Source: DASQLQ01 sp035629935 (GTDB taxonomy: Bacteria > Actinomycetota > CADDZG01 > WHSQ01). From it: DNA of 20,646 nucleotides. The stretch lies in assembly GCA_035629935.1 (NCBI GenBank), contig DASQLQ010000043.1, positions 1 to 20,646 of the forward strand. Reading direction: 5' to 3'. A model generated the notes under the pieces. The model did not search any database. It was not told the DNA's origin and saw nothing but the letters and a program-made list of their open reading frames with translations. Positions within the stretch are counted from its first letter, which is position 1, and every line of letters begins with the position of its first letter. A program made the position numbers and the translations under genes. Shown here piece after piece: positions 14,656 through 20,646 of the stretch.

Positions 14656-14751
14656 TTACTTCTTCTTCTGCTTCTTGCTTGCTCTCTTCTCTTTCAGGCT
14701 CTTGGCCGGGGCCTTCTTGACCGACTTACCGCCTTTGTCTTTGTTCGCCAC
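14656..14751 (-). CDS. Lys-rich miniprotein, 31 residues
   Basis: Function unknown. The GTG start at 14751 is preceded by a perfect AGGAGG four bases upstream, which is the main reason to call it a gene. The product holds 13 Lys and one Arg in 31 residues (for example KDKGGKSVKKAPAKSLKEK, ending KKQKKK), with only two acidic residues. It should be strongly basic and disordered, so nucleic acid or ribosome binding is plausible. The frame stays open upstream to a GTG at 14865, but that extension has no ribosome site. Convergent with tetR and divergent from the lysyl-oxidase-like gene. A long Lys tract could also arise from a non-coding purine-rich strand, which limits certainty. Confidence 0.6.
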   Translation of the reverse strand: MANKDKGGKSVKKAPAKSLKEKRASKKQKKK

Positions 14752-14873
14752 TGTGCCTCCTGAGCTCGATCCGTGAGTTCCCTCCGATTGTCGACCGTCG
14801 GCGGCCTTCTGCCAAGCCTCTCGTGGGAGGAATTCTGGGGTGAACAGGCGCCCCGTCCCCTCCACTGCAGGAG

Positions 14874-16136
14874 ATGATTGGTCCCGTGCCGTATCTCTTA
14901 AGGCAAATGCATCGATTCTTCCTAGGCGTCGTCTTCGTGATGATCGCCGTCGCGCCGCAAGTGGCTGAGGGTGCCCCCCAGCGTTCTTTGTCGCGGGGCG
15001 AGGCCCTCTTCTGGGACGGCCCCCACGTCGAGGAGGGCTCCGGCGATAGCTGGACCTACCGGCTCGAGGTCACCGAACGCGCTCACATGCTCCGGATCGG
15101 GATCGACCATCCCGAGGTTTACGACGTGTTCGACGTACGCGTGACCGATCCCAAGGGCGATCGTTGGTCGTTCAGCCCCGGCACCGGCCTGTACTCGGCC
15201 GAGATGCGGGACGCCGACCCCGCCGTCGGAACGTGGAAGATCGAGGTGACGGCAGAGGACGTTACGGACTCGGCATTCAGGATGCGCGCCAAGCTCGAGG
15301 CCAGGCCCCCGTCGCTCGGTGTGAAGAAGGGAGCGGTCCTTCCGAACCTTCAGGTCTTGCCCCCGCACATCCCTTCGTTCCTGTTCCCGGTAACGAATGG
15401 AGCTGGGGATCAGGAGCCAACGGGCATCGACACCAACGGTGGCGACTCTTGTCATCCGGAGGAGCACGAAGAAGGGGCCCTGCGTTGCCTGCGTTTCGCA
15501 TTCGGCGTTCGCAACACCGGGCGAGGGCCGATGAGCCTTCGCATCGGGCCGGGTGGTCAGACCGAGGACCGAGAACTTTTCCAGATAATCGAGCGCGTCA
15601 ACGGAACCGCTATCGAACGGCTGGCCGGTCTCGCCAAGTTCCATGAGAGCCACGGCCACTACCACCATGACGCGGCGATGGGACTTCAGTTGTTCCGTGT
15701 CGTGGATCCCGATACCGGGGAGTTGGAAGAAGCGGGCGAGAAACGCACGAAGGGTTTCGCCCACCGCGAGGAGTTGTTGCGGGACTGGGAGCACTTCTAC
15801 CCTCTGGGAGGTCACGTCGGGTTTGGGTTGGGACCGGGCTGGTCGGATATCTACGAGTGGGACCGGCCGGGCAACTACATCGACTTCGGCGTGAACGGGG
15901 ATGGTCGTTACGTGATCCGGATGTGGGCCGATCCCGTGAAGGGCATCCGGGAGTCCAACGAGAAGGACAACGTCGGCTACAGCTACATCAGTGTGACCGG
16001 CGACACCGTCGAGTTGCTCGAGGTCGGGCGGGGCTCCGATCCCTGGGACGCATGCAAGATCGTGATGGGGGCGGGCGGACACCCGGACCCGCAGCGAGAC
16101 CGCCGTCCTGCTAGTTGTCCTCGCGACACGACCTAA
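14874..16136 (+). CDS. Secreted lysyl-oxidase-like protein with N-terminal beta domain
   Basis: Lysyl oxidases are secreted copper amine oxidases that turn Lys side chains into aldehydes for cross-linking. After a signal peptide (about 1-33) comes a beta-sandwich resembling pre-peptidase C-terminal domains (about 40-143: WTYRLEVTE, FDVRVTDPKGDRW, GTWKIEV). The lysyl-oxidase-like region (about 155-385) shows LRFAFGVRNTGRGPMSLR, the His cluster ESHGHYHHD (H260, H262, H264/H265; copper ligand candidates), and GPGWSDIYEWDRPGNYIDF followed by GRYVIRMWADPVKGIRESNEKDN. K293 and Y327 lie where the LTQ cofactor Lys and Tyr would be expected. Activity is inferred. The start is uncertain: GGAG abuts this ATG; GTG 14886 or ATG 14907 may be used. 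The stop overlaps the convergent CocE gene stop. Confidence 0.78.
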   Translation: MIGPVPYLLRQMHRFFLGVVFVMIAVAPQVAEGAPQRSLSRGEALFWDGPHVEEGSGDSWTYRLEVTERAHMLRIGIDHPEVYDVFDVRVTDPKGDRWSFSPGTGLYSAEMRDADPAVGTWKIEVTAEDVTDSAFRMRAKLEARPPSLGVKKGAVLPNLQVLPPHIPSFLFPVTNGAGDQEPTGIDTNGGDSCHPEEHEEGALRCLRFAFGVRNTGRGPMSLRIGPGGQTEDRELFQIIERVNGTAIERLAGLAKFHESHGHYHHDAAMGLQLFRVVDPDTGELEEAGEKRTKGFAHREELLRDWEHFYPLGGHVGFGLGPGWSDIYEWDRPGNYIDFGVNGDGRYVIRMWADPVKGIRESNEKDNVGYSYISVTGDTVELLEVGRGSDPWDACKIVMGAGGHPDPQRDRRPASCPRDTT

Positions 16137-18133
16137 TTGCGCAGAGTTACGCAGCGCACCTGCCAGTAGTCGCCACAACCGGGTCCATCAGCGCCGAGGT
16201 TCCCGATGCTGCTCACCGGTATGACGGGAAGCGTGAGTGACGACGGGTGCTCGGGGTCGTAGATAAGCGTGTTGAGGGACGCCGGCTGGTTGGACTGAAC
16301 CGCGAACGAGTAGTTGCTGTCGACGGCGGGAGGCGCGGTCACGATCATCACCAACCGGTGGCCGGGACGGAACACGTGCGCCGTCGGCCACACCTCGACC
16401 CGGTAGTCGATCGCCTCGCCGGGCGTCACCGCCGCCGCTTCGGTGTGAGGGCGGAACGGGCGGTACATGAAGTGGGGGCGGGCGGGATCCACGTCGCTGT
16501 AGTCGCTGCGTTCCTCGTCGATGGTTCGGTGGGTGGCTTTCAGCCAGCCTCGTGTCAGGAACTTCAGCTCCCTGGTCTTCGTGTCCTCATCGGCGACCTG
16601 GACGAATAGGTCGGTGTTGTTGCCGGCGATCGACATCCGGAGGTCGGCCATGATCGGGCCGGCGATCGCCCAGCTTTCGTCTTCGCCCACGACCGGACCG
16701 CGGAGCAGTACCTGGTCGGGTCCGTCTTCGCTGGTGATGGGGGGGCCGAGTTCCGAGCCCGCCTGGAACAACCACGACTGCCGGCGGCTGCCCGAGAAGT
16801 AGGTATCCGATCCGGCCTCACAGGAACTTGCGTCTGTCGACAGGGTCTTGCCGGCGCAGAGCAAGAACGACTCCCAACTGGTGCCTTCGACGGGCCAACT
16901 CGTTGCGTCGTGGTAGCCGTTCGAGACGAGGTTGCCCTTCTCGTTGGGATGGAGCTCGAACAACGTGCGCACGGATGTCGGCTTGACCTTCCCGTTCCTC
17001 GTGCTCATACCCCAGCGTGCATCGGGCTTGATGCCCCGCATCCAGTAATCCATCCACGCCTTGCGATCGGCCCACGTCTCTTCGGCCACGACGTTCGTGT
17101 CGTGGTTGCCGTTGGACTGCAACAGCCTCTTCGGCGGATCATCGCCCAAGGCTTCCCACAGATGAGTGGTTCCGCGCGCACCGGTCTGTTCGTCGTTGAA
17201 CGTGCCGGTGATGTGTATGGGCACGTCGATCTGGTCTATGTACGTGATGAGCGAGACGCGCTGCCAGTACTCGCCGTCCATGCCTTGGGCCATCACCCCG
17301 TTGACGATCGGGTCGTTGTCCATGTCGACGGTGTGCGTAGCGGTGTTGGCCGCGCAGCGAGCCCCATTCTCGTTGTCGATGTTGCGTGCGATCCCTTGGG
17401 CACTCCCACCGATGACGTGGTACGCGTTCCGGATCCCGAGGTACCAAAGGGGCGGGAACAACGTGTTCAGCACGCCGCCGGGGAAGGTGATCCCGCGGTA
17501 GTTGTCGTCGACCAGGCCGGAGACCGTCATCGCCACCAGGTGCTCCGGTTGGTGAGACGCGATCAGCATCGCAGTGGCGCCGGAGTAGGAATGTCCGAGA
17601 AGACCCACCTTGCCGTTCGACCACGACTGCTTCGGGATCCACTCGTCGATGATCTCGGCCCCCGCTTTTGCGTGCTCCCGGTTGTAGAGCGAGAACTGAC
17701 CCGACGAGCAACCGGTGCCCGGAAGGCTCGCGTGCACGGTCACGTAGTCCGCGTCGTAGCGGAAGGCCGAGGTTCCGTGGTGGCTGTCGTCGGCGAGGGG
17801 CGGTTCTTCCTCGGGGCACTGTTCGGGATCCTGGCTCTGGCCACACAGGAAGTCCTTCGTCTGTCCGAGCATCGTGCGCCCGTCGGGGCTAGCTGATCCG
17901 TTCTCGTACCCCGCCATCTCGAAGATCGTGGGGTAGCGACGACCCTTCTTGTAGCCGTCTGGGAGAACGACAGACAGGGCGATGTCGAACCCGCCGCTGG
18001 TCGTGACGTAATGGGTGGGCCCGCCCGAGTAGGGACCGGGGGCCTCCTGGGCCGCTACCGGAGCCGCGCTGAAGGCGAAGCTCAGCGCGATCGCTGATGC
18101 GATCCATCGTTTCTTGGTGCCAAACAGGGTCAC
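16133..18133 (-). CDS. Secreted CocE/NonD (S15-type) alpha/beta hydrolase
   Basis: This is an exported serine hydrolase of the X-Pro dipeptidyl-peptidase/cocaine esterase family. The chosen GTG at 18133 has AAGGAG six bases upstream and gives a signal peptide (TKKRWIASAIALSFAFSAAPVAAQ region). An upstream ATG pair (18238/18235, GGAG nearby) would add 35 residues before the signal and is less likely. The catalytic domain shows the nucleophile GLLGHSYSG (Ser182), preceded by a GCSSG loop, and a likely His in SNGNHD. The C-terminal half is the jelly-roll domain of this family (MADLRMSIAGNNTDLFVQVADED, VEVWPTAHVFRPGHRLVMIVTAPP). Length 666. Whether it cleaves peptides or esters cannot be told. 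Convergent with the lysyl-oxidase-like gene, divergent from the patatin gene. Confidence 0.9.
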   Translation of the reverse strand: MTLFGTKKRWIASAIALSFAFSAAPVAAQEAPGPYSGGPTHYVTTSGGFDIALSVVLPDGYKKGRRYPTIFEMAGYENGSASPDGRTMLGQTKDFLCGQSQDPEQCPEEEPPLADDSHHGTSAFRYDADYVTVHASLPGTGCSSGQFSLYNREHAKAGAEIIDEWIPKQSWSNGKVGLLGHSYSGATAMLIASHQPEHLVAMTVSGLVDDNYRGITFPGGVLNTLFPPLWYLGIRNAYHVIGGSAQGIARNIDNENGARCAANTATHTVDMDNDPIVNGVMAQGMDGEYWQRVSLITYIDQIDVPIHITGTFNDEQTGARGTTHLWEALGDDPPKRLLQSNGNHDTNVVAEETWADRKAWMDYWMRGIKPDARWGMSTRNGKVKPTSVRTLFELHPNEKGNLVSNGYHDATSWPVEGTSWESFLLCAGKTLSTDASSCEAGSDTYFSGSRRQSWLFQAGSELGPPITSEDGPDQVLLRGPVVGEDESWAIAGPIMADLRMSIAGNNTDLFVQVADEDTKTRELKFLTRGWLKATHRTIDEERSDYSDVDPARPHFMYRPFRPHTEAAAVTPGEAIDYRVEVWPTAHVFRPGHRLVMIVTAPPAVDSNYSFAVQSNQPASLNTLIYDPEHPSSLTLPVIPVSSIGNLGADGPGCGDYWQVRCVTLRN

Positions 18134-18263
18134 GACGTACTCCTTCAGGGGCCGGTGGTGCTCTGATTTCTTCGCCGCGGGGAGCGTTCGCTCCTGCTGA
18201 TTGGTCTTGCCCACACAGGCTGAGGCGCAATCCATCACTCCAGCGGGCGGCGAAGGAGGGGCC

Positions 18264-18281
18264 TAACTATCATCGGTGGTC
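18264..18281 (+). promoter_or_regulatory. Candidate leaderless promoter of the patatin gene
   Basis: TAACTA (18264-18269) ends six bases before GTG 18276, and the overlapping TATCAT (18268-18273, TANNNT) ends eight bases before ATG 18282. GGAGG at 18255-18259 is too far from either codon to be a normal ribosome site. Either reading gives a mRNA with little or no leader. Confidence 0.3.
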
Positions 18282-19139
18282 ATGTCACCTCGGCCCCGGG
18301 CGCGTTCTCGCAAGAAGATAGCGTTCGTCCTCGGCGGAGGCGGGCGGTTGGGCGCCTGCGAGGTTGGGATGCTCCGGGCCCTTTTCGAGCGGGACATCGT
18401 GCCGCAACTGATCTGCGGAACTTCGATCGGGGCGATGAATGGTGCCGCCGTAGCAGCGGCCCCCACTCTTGAGAGCGTCGATCGGTTGCAAGAGACGTGG
18501 ACGACCCTGGACAAGAGCGAGGTGTTCTCGGGTTCGGTTATCTCGGGGGCCAAGCAGTTGATGCGGACCCGAACCTCGCTGCAGTCGAATCAACCACTGC
18601 GGCGTCTGATCGAGAAGATGCTCCCGGTCAAAACGTTCGAGGAGCTCGCGATCCCGTTCCAGTGTGTTGCCGCCTCGATCGAGCGTGCTGCAGAGCACTG
18701 GTTCTCGGAGGGGCCACTCGTAGACGCGATCCTCGCCTCGTCGGCGGTGCCCGGCATCCTTCCCGCGGTGAAGCTCGACGGTGAGCACTTCATCGACGGG
18801 GGCATCGTCAACAGCATCCCGATCGGCCGAGCGATCGACCTGGGAGCGAAAGAGATCTACGTGCTGCACGTCGGGAGGATCGAACGACCATTGACCGCGC
18901 CGAAGAACCCATGGCAGGTCGGGATGGTCTCGTTCGAGGTCGCACGACGACACCGGTTCGCTCGCGACGTGGCATCGCTTCCCAAGGGCGTCACGGCGCA
19001 CATCCTTCCGTCCGGCGAGACCGAGCAACCTCGGTACGACAGCCTGGGCAACCTGCGCTACAAGAACTTCAAGTCGGTCGTTAGGCACATCAAGCTCGCG
19101 CATGAAGCAACGCTTGCGTATCTGGACAGCCGCAACTGA
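18282..19139 (+). CDS. Patatin-like phospholipase
   Basis: This is a predicted Ser-Asp dyad lipid acyl hydrolase (RssA/YchK-like), cytoplasmic or membrane-peripheral. Counting from the ATG at 18282, the oxyanion-hole motif is LGGGGRLGACEVG, the nucleophile elbow is GTSIG (Ser48), and the catalytic Asp is in FIDGGIVNSIP (Asp171). Length 285 is typical of bacterial short patatins. GTG at 18276 is an alternative start adding two residues. It ends in TGATG, where the last base of its stop is the first base of the acyltransferase start, so the two are very likely co-translated: one removes acyl chains, the other belongs to an acyl-adding family. Confidence 0.92.
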   Translation: MSPRPRARSRKKIAFVLGGGGRLGACEVGMLRALFERDIVPQLICGTSIGAMNGAAVAAAPTLESVDRLQETWTTLDKSEVFSGSVISGAKQLMRTRTSLQSNQPLRRLIEKMLPVKTFEELAIPFQCVAASIERAAEHWFSEGPLVDAILASSAVPGILPAVKLDGEHFIDGGIVNSIPIGRAIDLGAKEIYVLHVGRIERPLTAPKNPWQVGMVSFEVARRHRFARDVASLPKGVTAHILPSGETEQPRYDSLGNLRYKNFKSVVRHIKLAHEATLAYLDSRN

Positions 19140-20188
19140 TGGACAGGTTGCCGCCGAAATGGATCCGCAGGCTCGTCGTTGGGCCGTTGATCTTTGCCCT
19201 GTGCCTCGTCCTGCTGGGGTTGTGCGTGCTGCTGCTCCCGGTTGCTGCGATCTCGGATCTGTTCGTGCCCGGTCACTGGCGGACCGTCCGGATGCTGGTT
19301 TTCGTAGCGTTCTATCTGTTCATGGAGATCGTCGGCCTGATCGCCATGGTCGGCTTGTGGGTGCGATTCGGCTTCGGTACGGGATTGAAGACGGAGAAGG
19401 CCGTCGAGACGCATTACCGCTTCATGGCGTGGTGGTTGTTGAAGGTCTACCGAGCCGTCTCGGTTCTGTTCGGCCTCACGATCAACATCGAAGAGCGACC
19501 GACCCCGCAACCCGGCCCCCTCCTCGTGTTCTGTCGACATGCGGGGCCGGGCAACTCATTGATGCTGATCGGCACGTTGATGATCGCCTACGGCCGACGC
19601 CCCAGGATCGTCATGCTGGCCAAGCTGCAATGGGATCCGCTGTTCGACACGATGGGGAACCGTCTGCCGAACCGATTCATCACCCACGACAAGAAGGACA
19701 GCGAGCGCTATGTGAAAGCGATCGGCGAGCTGGCAAGCGGTCTGCGTGACCAGGATGCGTTCGTTCTGTTCCCGGAGGGCCGTGACTTCACCCAGCGTCT
19801 GCGGCTGCGGGCGATCGAATACCTGACCGAGAAGGGATACACGAAGCACGCCGACAAGGCCACGGCGATGCTCAACGTGCTACCGCCGCGTCACCGAGGG
19901 CCCGCCGTGGCCATCCTTAATGCTCCCGAAGCCGACGTCGCGTTCGTCACCCACTCGGTGCTCGAGGAATTGGGCACGTTCAAGGAGCTGTGGAGCCGGA
20001 TCCCTTTGAGACAGCCGATCGCCGCTCAGTACTGGCGCATCCCTGCTGCCGAGGTTCCCACGGAGGAGAGCGATCTCATCGACTGGCTCTACGAATGGTG
20101 GGACCGGATCGATGACTGGATCGAGGGCCACAAGACGCCGGAGTTCATCGGCCGGGAGCTTTCGAGCCTGCGAGACGAAGTGCTCTAG
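19139..20188 (+). CDS. Membrane PlsC-like acyltransferase with altered HX4D motif
   Basis: This belongs to the lysophospholipid acyltransferase superfamily. Two N-terminal membrane segments (about 12-36 and 50-75) precede the acyltransferase domain. Motif I reads RHAGPGNS: His134 is present, but the catalytic HX4D Asp is Asn139 (codon AAC at 19553-19555). The other blocks remain: LPNRFI (176-181) and FPEGRDFT (211-218). The C-terminus ends in an acidic, Trp-rich helix (LIDWLYEWWDRIDDWIEG). Length 349 is normal for the actinobacterial membrane form. It is coupled to the patatin gene by a one-base overlap. With Asn at the key position, activity may be reduced or changed; sequencing error could also explain one base (GAC to AAC). 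Confidence 0.85.
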   Translation: MDRLPPKWIRRLVVGPLIFALCLVLLGLCVLLLPVAAISDLFVPGHWRTVRMLVFVAFYLFMEIVGLIAMVGLWVRFGFGTGLKTEKAVETHYRFMAWWLLKVYRAVSVLFGLTINIEERPTPQPGPLLVFCRHAGPGNSLMLIGTLMIAYGRRPRIVMLAKLQWDPLFDTMGNRLPNRFITHDKKDSERYVKAIGELASGLRDQDAFVLFPEGRDFTQRLRLRAIEYLTEKGYTKHADKATAMLNVLPPRHRGPAVAILNAPEADVAFVTHSVLEELGTFKELWSRIPLRQPIAAQYWRIPAAEVPTEESDLIDWLYEWWDRIDDWIEGHKTPEFIGRELSSLRDEVL

Positions 20189-20189
20189 G

Positions 20190-20252
20190 GTGCTTTATCC
20201 GAACGACACTTTGACCGTTACGGGCACTTATGTGATCCCGAAGGGCAAGTAA
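20190..20252 (+). pseudogene. Possible 3' remnant of a beta-rich protein gene
   Basis: In the gap after the acyltransferase, one frame reads VLYPNDTLTVTGTYVIPKGK then TAA (20250-20252). The alternating Thr/Val pattern and clean stop resemble the C-terminal strand of a real exported protein, but there is no ribosome site or body. It may be a decayed gene end or pure chance. Confidence 0.15.
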
Positions 20253-20271
20253 CACAAGCCGTCACACCGAT

Positions 20272-20284
20272 TAGAGTGCGTCGC
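20272..20284 (+). promoter_or_regulatory. Possible -10 box for leaderless MEDS gene
   Basis: TAGAGT (20272-20277) fits TANNNT and ends seven bases before the ATG at 20285. No ribosome site is visible upstream of that ATG. Confidence 0.3.
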
Positions 20285-20646
20285 ATGTCTCCAGACATCG
20301 GAAGCTTGGTTATCACCGCACTAGATCGCTCTTCAGCGACTCCCGCGGGACCCGAGCCCAGCGATCATTTCGTCGAGTTCTATGACGAGGATGAATCGTT
20401 GATCGAGTCGGTCAGCACTTTCATCTCTATGGGGATCAGTGAAGGTGATGCAGCGATCGTTGTCGCCGGTCCGTCTCACATGGCAGGGATCGACCGTGCA
20501 TTGGGAAGGTCCGTCGACCTGATTGCCGCCCGAGCGAGGAGCCTCTACATCACGCTCGATGCCGAGGAGACTCTCGCGTTGTTCATGAAAGAGGGCCGCC
20601 CCGACCCGGTGCTCTTCGAGCGCTTCATGGGCCTCACGATCGATCG
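20285..20646 (+). CDS. MEDS-domain sensor protein (partial, runs off the window)
   Basis: The frame opens at ATG 20285 and is still open at the window end (120 residues seen). From about residue 28 it matches the MEDS (DcmR-type sensory) domain: HFVEFYDEDESLIESVSTFI, GISEGDAAIVVAGPSHMAGIDRAL, then YITLDAEETLALFM and GRPDPVLFERFMG. MEDS domains are ligand-sensing modules, often joined to a histidine kinase, an anti-sigma-type ATPase or a DNA-binding domain in actinobacteria; the output part lies beyond the window. The first 27 residues are not conserved-looking. No ribosome site is seen; the TAGAGT box just upstream suggests leaderless expression. Confidence 0.85.
   Translation, partial: MSPDIGSLVITALDRSSATPAGPEPSDHFVEFYDEDESLIESVSTFISMGISEGDAAIVVAGPSHMAGIDRALGRSVDLIAARARSLYITLDAEETLALFMKEGRPDPVLFERFMGLTID

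Noticed and set aside
14656..14865. 69-residue version of the Lys-rich miniprotein from GTG 14865
   Set aside because: No ribosome site at the upstream GTG and the composition changes abruptly at the inner GTG, which has AGGAGG.
18181..18194. GGAGCG-TT-CGCTCC inverted repeat in the CocE/patatin gap
   Set aside because: The two-base centre prevents a normal hairpin and no partner site is seen; it could be an operator but there is no further support.
18134..18238. Longer CocE start at the ATG pair 18238/18235
   Set aside because: It would put 35 polar residues in front of a normal signal peptide; the GTG at 18133 has AAGGAG at ideal spacing.
18170..18255. 9-bp distant inverted repeat CTTCGCCGC / GCGGCGAAG
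   Set aside because: The arms are 68 bases apart in GC-rich DNA, where such pairs occur by chance.
1..20646. CRISPR array, toxin-antitoxin, phage defence or mobile element genes
   Set aside because: No direct repeats with spacers, no transposase or integrase motifs, no target duplications and no recognised defence domains were found.

Overview
The window reads as a stretch of an actinobacterial (Actinomycetota) chromosome, probably from a deep or uncultured lineage. The pointers are high GC, a UvrD2-like helicase C-terminus with an HRDC domain, an F420-dependent luciferase-like oxidoreductase, a PAC2 (proteasome-assembly-chaperone-like) protein, a DUF4395 protein, and several genes that look leaderless (a TANNNT -10 box 12-13 bases before the start codon). 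Genes are packed tightly: no gap reaches 300 bases and several genes overlap. I see no tRNA, rRNA, CRISPR array, insertion sequence or phage gene.

Layout. 1-318: end of a helicase gene. 325-348: a perfect 24-base palindrome. 355-1119 (-): secreted Lys-rich protein. 1228-2079 (+): F420-dependent oxidoreductase, tail-to-tail with a secreted M28 peptidase (2066-3745, -). 3861-4211: a cold-shock gene with a leader hairpin that pairs with its own ribosome binding site, followed by a second palindrome of the same consensus and a UUCG-loop terminator. 4231-10608 (+): a close run of typA, a polar amino acid ABC transporter (binding protein, permease, ATPase), a YacP-like NYN nuclease, a PAC2 protein and an SGNH hydrolase. 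10660-11418 (+): a membrane DUF4395-thioredoxin fusion with three CxxC motifs. 11415-13948 (-): an alpha/beta hydrolase and a Baeyer-Villiger-type monooxygenase, translationally coupled, with a divergent TetR regulator (14023-14646, +) and operator-like sites between. 14656-14751 (-): a 31-residue Lys-rich miniprotein. 14874-16136 (+): a secreted lysyl-oxidase-like protein, tail-to-tail with a secreted CocE/S15 hydrolase (16133-18133, -). 18282-20188 (+): a patatin-like lipase coupled to a membrane acyltransferase with an altered catalytic motif. 20285 to the end (+): start of a MEDS-domain sensor protein.

How they may work together. The monooxygenase and hydrolase suggest ketone-to-ester-to-acid-plus-alcohol catabolism under TetR control. 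The patatin/acyltransferase pair suggests lipid deacylation and reacylation. The secreted set (Lys-rich protein, M28 peptidase with Lys-rich PKD domain, lysyl-oxidase-like protein, CocE hydrolase) suggests an extracellular matrix or scavenging role. The most novel-looking items are the cold-shock leader, the pair of covarying palindromes, the three-CxxC membrane redox fusion, the lysyl-oxidase-like protein and the HX4N acyltransferase. No single multi-gene defence or mobile system was found.
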